NCBI RefSeq assembly: GCF_022180385.2
Contig: NZ_BQME02000002.1
Location: forward strand, 1,984,001-2,048,000
From: Paenibacillus sp. L3-i20
GTDB lineage: Bacteria; Bacillota; Bacilli; Paenibacillales; Paenibacillaceae
Direction: 5' to 3'
Length of the DNA stretch: 64,000 nucleotides
The position numbers and the translations under genes are program-made. Under the pieces are notes generated by a model that did not search any database, was not told where the DNA came from, and saw nothing but the letters and a program-made list of their open reading frames with translations. Positions 9,296 through 18,552 of this stretch are shown here, one piece after another; position 1 is the stretch's first letter, and every line of letters starts with the position of its first letter.

Positions 9296-10033
9296 ATGAA
9301 ATTTCAATGGAAAATAGCTTTATTCGCAGGTTTGCAAGAACGTCTTGGCAGCAGTACACTACTCATTTCTTCGGACCAAGACGAACTGACAGTCTCTCAA
9401 TTGAAAGAAATGATAACAGCACAATTTCCGGAGCACGCAGCATTGATTCAAGTCTCATTTATCGCACGCAATCATACTTACGCTCTGGAGGACCAATCAC
9501 TTCACATTCAAGATGAACTGGCTATGCTGCCGCCTGTATCTGGTGGTGAAGATGAAGACAGTCCTATTACAGAAAATCCTGTAGATGAACTATATGTTAT
9601 AACAGATAAAGCCATTCTTGCAGATGCGGTGTTAGCTAAAGTAATCGTAAAAGAACACGGTGCTTCTCTAGCATTTGTTGGTACGACACGGGAATGGACA
9701 CAAGGTATTCAAACCGTACATCTGGAATACGAAGCTTATGCTCCAATGGCAATTGCTATGATGCGCAAGATCGGTGATGAAATCGCCCAGCAATGGCCGG
9801 GTTCACTTTGTGCGATTAGTCATCGAATTGGAGTTGTTGACTTAGCTGAAACAAGCGTTGTTATTGCCGTATCTGCTCCTCATCGCGATGAATGCTATAG
9901 CGCAAGCCGTTATGCAATAGAACGTTTGAAACAAATTGTGCCTATTTGGAAAAAAGAAATTTGGTCAGACGGCTCCGAGTGGAAGGGCAGTCAGCAAGGT
10001 CCTTGGAACCCAACAATTCCCCTATCCAATTAA
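9296..10033 (+). CDS. MoaD-MoaE fusion, molybdopterin synthase
   Basis: Residues 1-84 form a MoaD-type ubiquitin-fold sulfur carrier ending in PPVSGG (G83-G84). Residues about 98-245 are a complete MoaE large subunit, with FVGTTREW, the LEYEAYAPMA strand, HRIGVVDLAE, APHRDE, and the catalytic-site motif PIWKKEIW. Together they would convert precursor Z to molybdopterin. In separate MoaD proteins the double glycine must be the free C-terminus so that it can be adenylated and thiocarboxylated; here it is internal, so the protein probably has to be cut after G84. A comparable fusion is known as MoaX in mycobacteria. GAGAGG precedes the ATG at 9296. A moeB-like gene follows after 18 bases. Confidence 0.93.
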   Translation: MKFQWKIALFAGLQERLGSSTLLISSDQDELTVSQLKEMITAQFPEHAALIQVSFIARNHTYALEDQSLHIQDELAMLPPVSGGEDEDSPITENPVDELYVITDKAILADAVLAKVIVKEHGASLAFVGTTREWTQGIQTVHLEYEAYAPMAIAMMRKIGDEIAQQWPGSLCAISHRIGVVDLAETSVVIAVSAPHRDECYSASRYAIERLKQIVPIWKKEIWSDGSEWKGSQQGPWNPTIPLSN

Positions 10034-10051
10034 CAGAGGAGGTTACTTACT

Positions 10052-11146
10052 ATGAATCAATCAGAGAACAACTATGCTCAAGACCCCTTGCAATTAATCT
10101 CTGAAAATCTCACCTCTTCATCTAATAGATATTCTAGACAAATCCGTTATGCGAACATCGGTGCAACTGGACAAAAAGAGCTCGGTCAGGCTCGCATTGC
10201 TATTGTTGGAATAGGGGCACTTGGATCAGTTATAGCGCAGCATCTTGTTCGAGCAGGGATCGGGTATGTTCGGATAATCGATAGAGATATTGTAGAGTGG
10301 AGCAATCTACAGCGACAGATGCTTTATACAGAAGCCGATGCACTCGCTCTCCTTCCAAAAGCTGAAGCTGCTGCAGCTCATCTACGAGCTATTAATAGTT
10401 CCATTTCAATTGATCCAATTGCAGCAGACCTCACTAGTCAGAATGCGGAAAAATTGCTTTCTGATGTTCATCTTATATTGGATGGTTCGGATAACTTTTC
10501 CGTCCGTTACTTGATCAATGATTACAGCATCAAACATAACGTACCCTGGATATATGGAGGAGCTGTTGGCTCTTCCGGTATGACGATGACCATCTTACCG
10601 ATGGAGTCGCCTTGTTATAGGTGCATGTTCCCAGAACCACCGCCACCTGGGACGACAGACACATGCGACACAGCAGGAGTCATTTCACCTATCATTGATA
10701 TGATTGCATCCATACAGGCCACAGAAGCACTCAAGCTACTCACTAGCAATCACCAGGCATTACATCGCACATTGTTACAAATAGACCTTTGGAACCACAC
10801 ATGGCTCCCTCTGAATGTCTCAGGAGCACGTCGTAATGATTGCCCCGCATGTGCGCACAATCACTATCTATTTTTGGAAAGCAATAGGCAAGAACCGATT
10901 GCAGTTACATTGTGTGGACGACAATCCGTACATATAACTCCAGGAATATATGCAAAGCTTGATCTAAACAGCATCGCAGCAAACTTCACGAAAATAGGGA
11001 ACGTTGAACAAAATCCTTATTTGATTAAGCTACATCTGAATGATCAACTTTCACTTATTCTGTTCGCCGATGGCAGAGCAATCGTACAAGGGACCGAAGA
11101 TTCGACAAAAGCAAGGTCGATTTATGCTGAATTATTAGGTAATTAG
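10052..11146 (+). CDS. moeB: MoeB/ThiF-family adenylyltransferase
   Basis: The enzyme adenylates the C-terminal glycine of a MoaD or ThiS carrier. It shows RYSRQIRYANIG, the nucleotide-binding VGIGALGS, DGSDNFSVRYLINDY, a likely catalytic cysteine in DTCDTAGV, and paired zinc ligands CYRC and CPAC. After about residue 275 it continues with a small extra domain seen on some Bacillales ThiF/MoeB proteins rather than a rhodanese. The gene is 18 bases behind the moaD-moaE fusion with its own AGAGGAGG site, so its main partner should be the MoaD half. It could also serve ThiS, because the family members overlap in function. No terminator is obvious in the 120 bases that follow. Confidence 0.9.
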   Translation: MNQSENNYAQDPLQLISENLTSSSNRYSRQIRYANIGATGQKELGQARIAIVGIGALGSVIAQHLVRAGIGYVRIIDRDIVEWSNLQRQMLYTEADALALLPKAEAAAAHLRAINSSISIDPIAADLTSQNAEKLLSDVHLILDGSDNFSVRYLINDYSIKHNVPWIYGGAVGSSGMTMTILPMESPCYRCMFPEPPPPGTTDTCDTAGVISPIIDMIASIQATEALKLLTSNHQALHRTLLQIDLWNHTWLPLNVSGARRNDCPACAHNHYLFLESNRQEPIAVTLCGRQSVHITPGIYAKLDLNSIAANFTKIGNVEQNPYLIKLHLNDQLSLILFADGRAIVQGTEDSTKARSIYAELLGN

Positions 11147-11266
11147 TAGCATTTATGAGTCCCTCATATTGCCATCTAGTGAATTGATTGCTACTATTAA
11201 TGCTAATTATACCTCGTATACCTTGCATACGACTATTGAATGATAATAATTTCCAGAGGTGTCACT

Positions 11267-12328
11267 ATGAGGATTCATGTTACGGACTTAATAGACGGTG
11301 ATCAATTACGCGGCGATATCTTTAATCATTATGGGCTGCATGTACTTTCCAAAGGTACAAAATTATATACAACAGAAGTTTCTCGTCTTCTTCAACACCA
11401 AATCGATTTTGTTGATATCGAAGATCGAATAATAACTGTAGATGAGGTTGCTGCACGAACACTAGAATCTACCGCTACACCTAAATGGCTGCCTACGGTA
11501 CAGCCCATTTACGAAAACGCTGTCAAGAGTTTTGAAAGTTTCTTCTCTACAGCCTTAGAATTTGATTCTATTGATAGTGAAGAAGTTCAAGCAATTGTTC
11601 AGCCGCTTCTGAACAATCTTCAGCTCGAGCGTGACGTAGTTTCGATGTTATTACTTCTTAATACAGAAGATGATTATACCTATCAACATTCCGTACAAGT
11701 TGGCATGTTATCGTATTATTTAGCTACTTGGTTAGGCTATAGCCTCTCGGAAGCTTCAATGATTGGAAAAGCAGGATTCCTTCACGATATCGGTAAATGC
11801 AAAATCGATGACGCCATTTTAAATAAACCAGGAAAACTAACCACTGAAGAATTCGACGAAGTAAAGCGCCATACGGAGTATGGACATACTATTTTGATGA
11901 AATCCTTCAATGATCCGAAGCTTGCAGTTGGAGCACTTCAGCATCATGAACGTATGGACGGAAGCGGATATCCTCATGGCCTCGTAGGAGATCAAATTCA
12001 CCCAATTTCGAAGATCATTGCTGTCGTCGATATTTATAGCGCAATGATATCAGCTCGCGTATACCAGAAGGAACGTGACTTGCTATACGTATTAAAGGAG
12101 CTTCATCGTTTAAGCTTCTCTCAATTAGACCCAACAACTACACATACGTTCATTAAACATATGATTCCTAATTTCATCGGTAAACGTGTCCAGTTAAACA
12201 ATGAGGAAATTGGATTAATAATTATGACTCATCCAACCGAATTTTTCAGACCGCTTGTTCAAATCGGCTCCCAGTTTATCGATTTAACAATCGAACGCGA
12301 TTATGAAATCAAACACGTTTATCTATAA
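11267..12328 (+). CDS. HD-GYP domain protein, probable c-di-GMP phosphodiesterase
   Basis: This 353-residue cytoplasmic protein has a short N-terminal domain and an HD-GYP domain with intact FLHDIGKCK and HHERMDGSGYPHG motifs, so it should cleave cyclic di-GMP. It shares the layout of the HD-GYP protein at 5464 and is a paralogue. The frame opens at 11240, but AGAGGTG lies just before the ATG at 11267, which I take as the start. It is a single gene between moeB and the strong terminator facing sufB. Confidence 0.92.
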   Translation: MRIHVTDLIDGDQLRGDIFNHYGLHVLSKGTKLYTTEVSRLLQHQIDFVDIEDRIITVDEVAARTLESTATPKWLPTVQPIYENAVKSFESFFSTALEFDSIDSEEVQAIVQPLLNNLQLERDVVSMLLLLNTEDDYTYQHSVQVGMLSYYLATWLGYSLSEASMIGKAGFLHDIGKCKIDDAILNKPGKLTTEEFDEVKRHTEYGHTILMKSFNDPKLAVGALQHHERMDGSGYPHGLVGDQIHPISKIIAVVDIYSAMISARVYQKERDLLYVLKELHRLSFSQLDPTTTHTFIKHMIPNFIGKRVQLNNEEIGLIIMTHPTEFFRPLVQIGSQFIDLTIERDYEIKHVYL

Positions 12329-12340
12329 TAAATAATGTAC

Positions 12341-12389
12341 AAAAAAGGCCCTGCTTACTGTGATATAAATCACTGCAAGCAGGGCCTTT
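12341..12389. terminator. Strong bidirectional terminator between the HD-GYP gene and sufB
   Basis: GGCCCTGCTT (12347-12356) pairs with AAGCAGGGCC (12377-12386), and the stem continues inward with GTGA/TCAC. An A run on one side and a T run on the other allow it to end transcription in both directions. It serves the convergent HD-GYP gene and the suf operon. Confidence 0.9.
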
Positions 12390-12400
12390 CAATGTTATTG

Positions 12401-13798
12401 TTAACCGATGGAACCTTCCATCTCAAACTTGATTAGACGGTTCATCTCTACTGCGTACTCCATAGGAAGTTCCTTAGTGAACGGTTCGATGAAACCCATA
12501 ACGATCATTTGAGTAGCTTCGTCTTCACTTAGACCACGGCTCATTAGGTAGAAGAGTTGATCTTCAGAAACCTTTGATACTGTCGCTTCATGCTCAAGAG
12601 TAATATTGTCATTAAATATTTCATTGTAAGGAATCGTATCCGAAGTCGACTCATTATCAAGAATTAGTGTATCACACTTAATGTTTGCTTTAGCTCCATC
12701 GGAGTTACGTCCGAATGATGCTAAACCACGGTAAGTTACTTTACCGCCATGTTTACTGATCGATTTAGAAACGATAGTCGAGCTTGTATCAGGTGCCAAA
12801 TGTGTCATTTTTGCGCCTGCATCTTGATGTTGACCTTTACCTGCTACAGCAATGGACAATACCATTCCTTTTGCACCACGACCACGCAATACAACAGCTG
12901 GGTATTTCATAGTCAGCTTGGAACCAATGTTTCCATCTACCCAATCCATTGATGCATTCTCATCAGCAATCGCACGTTTTGTAACGAGATTGTAAATGTT
13001 TGGAGCCCAGTTTTGAATCGTAGTATAACGTACGCTGGAATCCTTTTTGCAAAGAATCTCAACAACCGCACTATGAAGCGAGTTCGTGCTGTAAATTGGA
13101 GCTGTACAGCCTTCTACATAGTGTACAGAGCTGCCTTCATCAGCAATGATCAATGTACGCTCGAACTGACCCATATTTTCAGAGTTAATACGGAAGTACG
13201 CTTGAAGCGGAATTTCACAACGTACACCTTTAGGTACATAGATAAAGCTTCCACCTGACCAAACCGCACTATTAAGCGCAGCAAACTTGTTGTCATTTGG
13301 AGGAATAATTGTACCGAAATATTCTCTAAGCAGTTCAGGGTGTTCACGAAGTGCAGTGTCAGTATCTGTAAAGATAACGCCTTGCTTCTCCAAGTCCTCT
13401 GCCATGCTGTGATAAACTACCTCGGATTCATACTGAGCTGATACACCAGCAAGAAACTTTTGTTCTGCTTCAGGAATACCTAGTTTATCGAAAGTTTCCT
13501 TAATTTCTTGAGGAACCTCTTCCCATGTCTTACCTTGTTTCTCGGATGGCTTAACATAATATTGGATTTCATTGAAATCCAAATCATCCATGTTGCCGCC
13601 CCAGTTAGGCATTTCCATTTTGTAAAATTGCTCTAATGATTTCAGACGGAATTCAAGCATCCATTCAGGCTCGTTTTTCATCTGGGAGATGGTACGAACG
13701 ATTTCAGGCGTTAACCCTTTACCCGACTGGAAAATCGCTTTATGCTCGTCGCGGAAGCCATATTTATAATCTTCCATTTCCGGCATTGACTTTGCCAT
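12401..13798 (-). CDS. sufB: Fe-S cluster assembly scaffold SufB
   Basis: SufB is the core scaffold of the SufBCD complex on which Fe-S clusters are built. The 465-residue protein matches the family length and shows GVRCEIPLQAYFRIN, the ALNSAVWSGGSFIYVPKG segment, and a C-terminal MSRGLSEDEATQMIVMGF helix that contacts SufC. GAAGGAG lies nine bases before the ATG at 13798. It is the last gene of sufC-sufD-sufS-sufU-sufB, 91 bases behind sufU; that gap holds a short tandem repeat. A strong terminator follows. Confidence 0.97.
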   Translation of the reverse strand: MAKSMPEMEDYKYGFRDEHKAIFQSGKGLTPEIVRTISQMKNEPEWMLEFRLKSLEQFYKMEMPNWGGNMDDLDFNEIQYYVKPSEKQGKTWEEVPQEIKETFDKLGIPEAEQKFLAGVSAQYESEVVYHSMAEDLEKQGVIFTDTDTALREHPELLREYFGTIIPPNDNKFAALNSAVWSGGSFIYVPKGVRCEIPLQAYFRINSENMGQFERTLIIADEGSSVHYVEGCTAPIYSTNSLHSAVVEILCKKDSSVRYTTIQNWAPNIYNLVTKRAIADENASMDWVDGNIGSKLTMKYPAVVLRGRGAKGMVLSIAVAGKGQHQDAGAKMTHLAPDTSSTIVSKSISKHGGKVTYRGLASFGRNSDGAKANIKCDTLILDNESTSDTIPYNEIFNDNITLEHEATVSKVSEDQLFYLMSRGLSEDEATQMIVMGFIEPFTKELPMEYAVEMNRLIKFEMEGSIG

Positions 13799-13816
13799 GG
13801 TTTTTCACTCCTTCAA

Positions 13817-13883
13817 AGTTTTGAGTAGCAAAACTTACTTCGTAAGCATCAGCCTAGTTTTGTGAAGCAAAACTTACTTCGTA
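13817..13883. repeat. Tandem 28-base hairpin repeat between sufU and sufB
   Basis: Two near-identical units, 13817-13844 and 13856-13883, are spaced 39 bases apart. Each begins AGTTTTG, then has AGCAAAACT, then TACTTCGTA, so each unit can form a small hairpin (AGTTTTG with CAAAACT). The only differences lie in the loop. Confidence 0.85.
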
Positions 13884-13889
13884 TGACTG

Positions 13890-14321
13890 TTACTGCTTCT
13901 CGTTTTCATTTTCAATCCCTTTGCGAAGCGCGTTCCATGCTAATGTAGCGCACTTAATTCTCGCAGGGAATTTATTAACACCGGATAAAGCTTCAATATC
14001 TTCAAGCTCTTCGAACTCTACAGGCTCACCCTTCATCAGCGCTGAAAACTTCTCAGCCATGTGGATCGCTGACTCGAATGATTTACCCTTTATAGCTTCT
14101 GTCATCATCGATGCGGAGCTCATACTAATGGAGCAACCTTCGCCCGTGAACTTAGCATCAGCAACTTTACCGTCAATAACTTGAAGCTGTAACGAAATAC
14201 GATCTCCGCATGTCGGGTTGTTAAGATTGATCGTAACCGATTCTTCATTCAAAGTTCCACGGTTGCGTGGGTTTTTATAATGATCCATTATTACTCGACG
14301 ATATAAATCATTCAATTCCAT
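13890..14321 (-). CDS. sufU: Zinc-dependent sulfurtransferase SufU
   Basis: SufU accepts persulfide sulfur from SufS in Gram-positive Suf systems. The 143-residue protein has the zinc ligands in NNPTCGDR, the GEGCSISMSSASMM motif and the third cysteine in RIKCATLAW. The Bacillales-type insertion between the second and third cysteines (about residues 65-110) separates it from the IscU scaffold. Its start overlaps the end of sufS by 14 bases, so the two are likely coupled in translation. Confidence 0.96.
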   Translation of the reverse strand: MELNDLYRRVIMDHYKNPRNRGTLNEESVTINLNNPTCGDRISLQLQVIDGKVADAKFTGEGCSISMSSASMMTEAIKGKSFESAIHMAEKFSALMKGEPVEFEELEDIEALSGVNKFPARIKCATLAWNALRKGIENENEKQ

Positions 14322-15534
14322 GACCGAAGAACTCCTTTGTTTGTATTAACGCATCGGCTAAACGGTCAATTTCATCTTCAGTATTATATAAATAGAAACT
14401 CGCTCTAGCCGTTGCCGAAACATTCAACCAACGCATCAAAGGCTGGCAACAATGATGTCCTGCTCTTACTGCAATACCTTTCGAATCTAGGACGGTAGCT
14501 ACATCATGAGGATGAACATCCCCTAAGTTGAAAGTAAGAAGCCCTACGCGATCTGTTTTAGGTCCGTAGATCTCAATTCCTTCAATAGTCGACAGCTTAT
14601 CATAAGCATATGCTGTCAGTTTTTTCTCATGACGGTCGATTTCGTCCATACCGATACTCTCAAGGAAGTCAATTGCAGCTCCTAAGCCTACTGCTCCAGC
14701 AATAATTGGAGTTCCGCCTTCAAAGCGGTAAGGAATTTCTTTCCACGTAGATTCATAAAGATCTACGAAGTCGATCATTTCCCCACCAAATTCAATTGGC
14801 TCCATCTTATTCAGCAATGCCTTCTTCCCGTAAAGAGCGCCTATTCCGGTAGGTGCGCACATCTTATGTCCCGAAAAGGCATAGAAGTCGACATTAAGAT
14901 CACGTACATCCACACGCTTGTGAGGAGTACTCTGCGCTCCATCAACTACTATTACTGCACCATTGCGGTGTGCAATTGCTGCGATTTCCTTGATTGGATT
15001 AACTACTCCCAGCACATTCGATACATGGGTAATGGAAACTACCTTCGTATTTGGCGTGATAGTAGATTCAACATCATCAATAGAAATCGTGCCATCAGGT
15101 TGTAATGGAATATATTTCAATGTAGCACCTGTTGCTTTTGCAACCTGTTGCCATGGTATAAGATTACTGTGATGTTCCATTGGCGTTATAACAATTTCAT
15201 CACCTTCGCCGCATACAGCTCTTGCGTAGCTTGAAGCGACTAAGTTCAGAGCAGTTGTTGTGCCTCTGGTAAAAATAATTTGTTCGGGCGTTTCCGCGTT
15301 CAAGAATGCTGCTACCTTAGCTCTAGCACCTTCAAAAGCATCGGTTGCTCTAGATCCAAGTGTATGCACTCCGCGGTGAACATTCGCGTTATCAAGCTCA
15401 TAATACCGATTGACCGCATCAATGACGGAACGCGGCTTCTGAGAAGATGCCGCGCTGTCCAAGTAAACGAGCGGATGCCCGTTTATCTCTTGATGCAATA
15501 TCGGAAATTGCTCCCGTATCGCATTTATATTCAT
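14308..15534 (-). CDS. sufS: Cysteine desulfurase SufS
   Basis: A 408-residue class V PLP enzyme that takes sulfur from cysteine for Fe-S assembly. The PLP lysine is in FSGHKMCAPTG and the catalytic cysteine in RAGHHCCQP; substrate-site motifs DSAASSQKP and ANVHRGVHTL are present. Its start overlaps the end of sufD by 4 bases and its end overlaps sufU by 14, giving a tightly coupled sufD-sufS-sufU block. Confidence 0.97.
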   Translation of the reverse strand: MNINAIREQFPILHQEINGHPLVYLDSAASSQKPRSVIDAVNRYYELDNANVHRGVHTLGSRATDAFEGARAKVAAFLNAETPEQIIFTRGTTTALNLVASSYARAVCGEGDEIVITPMEHHSNLIPWQQVAKATGATLKYIPLQPDGTISIDDVESTITPNTKVVSITHVSNVLGVVNPIKEIAAIAHRNGAVIVVDGAQSTPHKRVDVRDLNVDFYAFSGHKMCAPTGIGALYGKKALLNKMEPIEFGGEMIDFVDLYESTWKEIPYRFEGGTPIIAGAVGLGAAIDFLESIGMDEIDRHEKKLTAYAYDKLSTIEGIEIYGPKTDRVGLLTFNLGDVHPHDVATVLDSKGIAVRAGHHCCQPLMRWLNVSATARASFYLYNTEDEIDRLADALIQTKEFFGHGIE

Positions 15535-16838
15535 CCCTCAAGCTTCCTTTCAAGCAAACGCTCAAGCTGTTCGCGTACCGCTACGACCGGAATTTCCGAT
15601 ACAACGGGAGCCAAGAAACCGTGAATAATTAAGCGCTCAGCGTCTTGCTTAGTTATACCGCGTGATCTCAAGTAATACACTTGTTCAGGGTTTACTTGTC
15701 CTACACTTGCAGCATGACCTGCTGTAACATCATCTTCATCGATCAGAAGAATTGGATTTGCGTCTCCGCGAGCTTTCGGGCTAAGCATTAAAACTTTTTC
15801 TGTTTGCACGCCGTTAGCTTTTGTAGCACCGTGTTCAATCTTCGTAATACCGTTGATGATCGCTGATGAAGAATCCTTCATTACAGCACGAGTAACCATG
15901 TTACTATCCGAACTTTTGCCGAAATGAACCGCTTGTGTTGTAAGACTCATCTGTTGCGAGTTTTTGCCTACGCTGATTACTTTTGCATCAGAAGTAGAAC
16001 CTTTACCTAGCAATACAGATTTAGTGTCAGACAACGTGTTACCGTCGTTCAAGTCACCAATAATCCACTCTACACGTGCATCGTCTTCGATAATTGCACG
16101 ACGAATCGTCATATCAACGCCCGCTTCGCTCATAGAATGAACGGAGCCAAAACGTACTAAAGCACCTGGTTTAACGAATACTTCTACAATAGAAGGTTGT
16201 ACAAATGGTCCCGCGATCACTGATTTGTCAGTTACAACGCAATCAACATAAGTTACGCGACTATTCGTATCAGCAACGATTACGATATGCGGAGCAAAAG
16301 TTGCTTCTGCATTGTCGTTATAAAGGATTGCTTGTAATGGAAGCTCAACTTCAACGTTTTTCGGAACGTATACGAATACGCCGCCATTCCAAATCGCTGC
16401 GTTAAGAGCTGTCAGCTTATCTTCATCCTTCTTAATAGCTTGGAACAAATATTTTTGAACGAGATCACCATGCTCCTTGCATGCTGTCTCCAAGTCTGTA
16501 AAAATAACACCCTTGTTCGTTAACTCAGCTGATAGCTGACTCCATACTACTCCAGAATTGCGTTGGACTAATAAGTTTTCAGTACCTTCTGACACTAATT
16601 CACGAACATTTTCTGGAAGATCGTCTACTGAAGCTACTGCTACAGGAGTTTCATAACTTCCTACTGCTGTAAGATTCCAACGTTCAATACGAACTTTCTC
16701 CGGCTTCGGCCAAGCGATTTCGCCTGCTAGCTCAGCAGCTTCACCACGAAGCGTTACAAGCCAATCTGGCTCGCCTTTGCTCCGAGCAAGCGCCTCTGCT
16801 GAGTTGCGATCAGTCGGAGTGGTTAGTTGTGTACTCAT
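15531..16838 (-). CDS. sufD: Fe-S cluster assembly protein SufD
   Basis: SufD is the SufB paralogue that completes the SufBC2D scaffold. The 435-residue protein has the beta-helix core pattern with AAIWNGGVFVYVPKNVEVELPLQ split across strands, HFGKSSDSNMVTRAVM, and the C-terminal LRSRGITKQDAERLIIHGF helix that binds SufC. It follows sufC by 21 bases and overlaps sufS by 4. Confidence 0.96.
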   Translation of the reverse strand: MSTQLTTPTDRNSAEALARSKGEPDWLVTLRGEAAELAGEIAWPKPEKVRIERWNLTAVGSYETPVAVASVDDLPENVRELVSEGTENLLVQRNSGVVWSQLSAELTNKGVIFTDLETACKEHGDLVQKYLFQAIKKDEDKLTALNAAIWNGGVFVYVPKNVEVELPLQAILYNDNAEATFAPHIVIVADTNSRVTYVDCVVTDKSVIAGPFVQPSIVEVFVKPGALVRFGSVHSMSEAGVDMTIRRAIIEDDARVEWIIGDLNDGNTLSDTKSVLLGKGSTSDAKVISVGKNSQQMSLTTQAVHFGKSSDSNMVTRAVMKDSSSAIINGITKIEHGATKANGVQTEKVLMLSPKARGDANPILLIDEDDVTAGHAASVGQVNPEQVYYLRSRGITKQDAERLIIHGFLAPVVSEIPVVAVREQLERLLERKLEG

Positions 16839-16859
16839 TCCATATGCCCCCTTCTCCGA

Positions 16860-17639
16860 TTAAGCCTGGCCAACCGTTTCGTCTACGATTCCTAGTTCTT
16901 CTTTAACCCAATCGTAACCTTCGTTCTCAAGACGTTGTGCAAGCTCAGGTCCACCTGATTTCACAATACGACCTTGCATCATAACGTGTACAAAATCTGG
17001 AGTTATATAATCAAGCAAACGCTGATAGTGAGTAATGATTAGGAATCCACGCTCTTCTGAACGCATAGCATTAACACCGTTAGCAACGATACGAAGAGCA
17101 TCGATGTCAAGACCGGAATCGATTTCATCAAGAACAACGATTTTCGGATCAAGAAGCATCATTTGCAAAATTTCGTTACGTTTTTTCTCGCCACCGGAGA
17201 AACCTTCGTTCAAATAACGATGAGCAAACTCAGGGTTCATTTCTAGTTCTTTCATCTTGCCTTCCATTTGGCGGATGAATTTAATGAGCGAAATTTCGCT
17301 GCCTTCTTCACGACGAGAGTTAATCGCACTGCGAAGGAAGTCAGAGTTTGTTACTCCTGGAATTTCACTTGGGTATTGCATTGCAAGGAATAGACCTGCG
17401 CGCGCACGCTCGTCAACTTCCATCTCAAGCAGGTCTTCACCGTCGATTGATGCTGATCCAGCAGTTACTTCATATTTAGGATGACCCATTAGAGCAGAAG
17501 CTAGTGTACTTTTACCTGTACCGTTAGGTCCCATAATGGCATGGATTTCTCCACCCTTAATTTCAAGGTTGATTCCTTTTAAAATTTCTTTTCCTTCGAT
17601 CTCAGCTTTCAAGCCGTCGATGACAAAATGTGTTGCCAT
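16860..17639 (-). CDS. sufC: Suf complex ATPase SufC
   Basis: SufC is the ABC-type ATPase that drives the Suf scaffold. The 259-residue protein shows Walker A GPNGTGKST, the Q-loop FLAMQYPSEIPG, the signature FSGGEKKRNE, Walker B KIVVLDEIDSGLD, and the switch histidine in IITHYQR. GGAGGG is ten bases upstream of the ATG at 17639. It is the first gene of the suf operon and is preceded by a promoter with a Fur-like operator. Confidence 0.97.
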   Translation of the reverse strand: MATHFVIDGLKAEIEGKEILKGINLEIKGGEIHAIMGPNGTGKSTLASALMGHPKYEVTAGSASIDGEDLLEMEVDERARAGLFLAMQYPSEIPGVTNSDFLRSAINSRREEGSEISLIKFIRQMEGKMKELEMNPEFAHRYLNEGFSGGEKKRNEILQMMLLDPKIVVLDEIDSGLDIDALRIVANGVNAMRSEERGFLIITHYQRLLDYITPDFVHVMMQGRIVKSGGPELAQRLENEGYDWVKEELGIVDETVGQA

Positions 17640-17683
17640 ATTATACTGATCCCTCCAAAGGTTGGTTTAATTCATAGAGTTGT

Positions 17684-17737
17684 TGATTCTCACTGATTCT
17701 CAATAATCATTTTAATATAGTTTTTGTTATAAATCAA
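17684..17737 (-). promoter_or_regulatory. suf operon promoter with overlapping Fur-like operator
   Basis: On the minus strand TTGATT (17737-17732) and TAAAAT (17714-17709) are spaced by 17 bases, a good sigma-A promoter. Directly downstream is the inverted repeat TGATTAT-TG-AGAATCA (17709-17694), and then a second TGAGAATCA (17692-17684), so TGAGAATCA occurs twice with a ten-base period. The half-sites resemble Fur boxes (TGATAAT type). A repressor bound here would cover the start site. The operator assignment is inferred. Confidence 0.55.
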
Positions 17738-17784
17738 TGTGGGATATGGCTTTTAACCGTTTCTTTCCATAATAATCAGCTCCA

Positions 17785-18369
17785 TTAACCCATAAGTGCA
17801 TGCTTGATTTGGTCTATTTCTTGGGTCAATTGTTCATCGGACAAAACAGGTCTCATCGCTGGTAAAATAAGTTCATCCTCCAGTCTTACCCAAGATTTGC
17901 ATCCATTATAAGCGTCTCTCATAGGAGCGAACACAGGCTGATCTAATTTATATACTTTCAGAAGAAGTAGATGAAGTGGTTTCTTCCTTTTCCATTTCAA
18001 ACGCTCTTCTGCAAAAGTATCTGTCCATATATGCAAATGACGCAGTTTGTCCAACGTCTCCTGATCATTTATTTCGATATCTTGCACAACTTCTGCATAG
18101 GCTTCAAGTTTAATTTTATCCTGTAGCTCTGTCCATTCCTTCAGTGTCTCATCCATCGCATCTCTATTGCCTTCCTTAAGCAATTCTTTCCTCTGATGCT
18201 CATAGGCAGACATTAAATAAAAGCTATCACTAATTAATTGGAAATCGCGTGTTTCTTCTATTATACCGCCTTTACGCATGATAATAATTTGATTGCCTTC
18301 AAGCAATGCTTTGACAGACACTGCCCATTCCTTTAAAGCAATTGGTTGACGTGTTATTTGCTCATTCAT
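17785..18369 (-). CDS. DUF1802 family protein
   Basis: The 194-residue protein begins with the family's hallmark: ALKEWAVSVKALLEGNQ followed by IIMRKGGIIEE, then an MSAYEHQRKELLKEG motif. It has no signal peptide or membrane segment and is charged, so it should be cytoplasmic. The function of DUF1802 is unknown to me. GGAGGAT precedes the ATG at 18369. It lies just upstream of the suf operon promoter in the same direction and is divergent from mtnK. Confidence 0.8.
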   Translation of the reverse strand: MNEQITRQPIALKEWAVSVKALLEGNQIIIMRKGGIIEETRDFQLISDSFYLMSAYEHQRKELLKEGNRDAMDETLKEWTELQDKIKLEAYAEVVQDIEINDQETLDKLRHLHIWTDTFAEERLKWKRKKPLHLLLLKVYKLDQPVFAPMRDAYNGCKSWVRLEDELILPAMRPVLSDEQLTQEIDQIKHALMG

Positions 18370-18552
18370 TTCATATCCTCCACCCTAATTATGTATATAA
18401 AATATTATTCCTACATGTTTACTAGCTATATTTTGAAAAAAACATAGCTTTAAGTCAATCATTAGCCTTATAAGGTATTCCATGGTGAAATAATTTCTAT
18501 TATACTATTAGACATGGTGTCTGAACGATAACTTTATTCGGAGGTGGACAAG

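Noticed and set aside
18370..18543. S-box (SAM) riboswitch expected before mtnKA
   Set aside because: I looked for the conserved S-box segments and saw none; the region holds only an AT-rich stretch with a weak TATACT-like hexamer.
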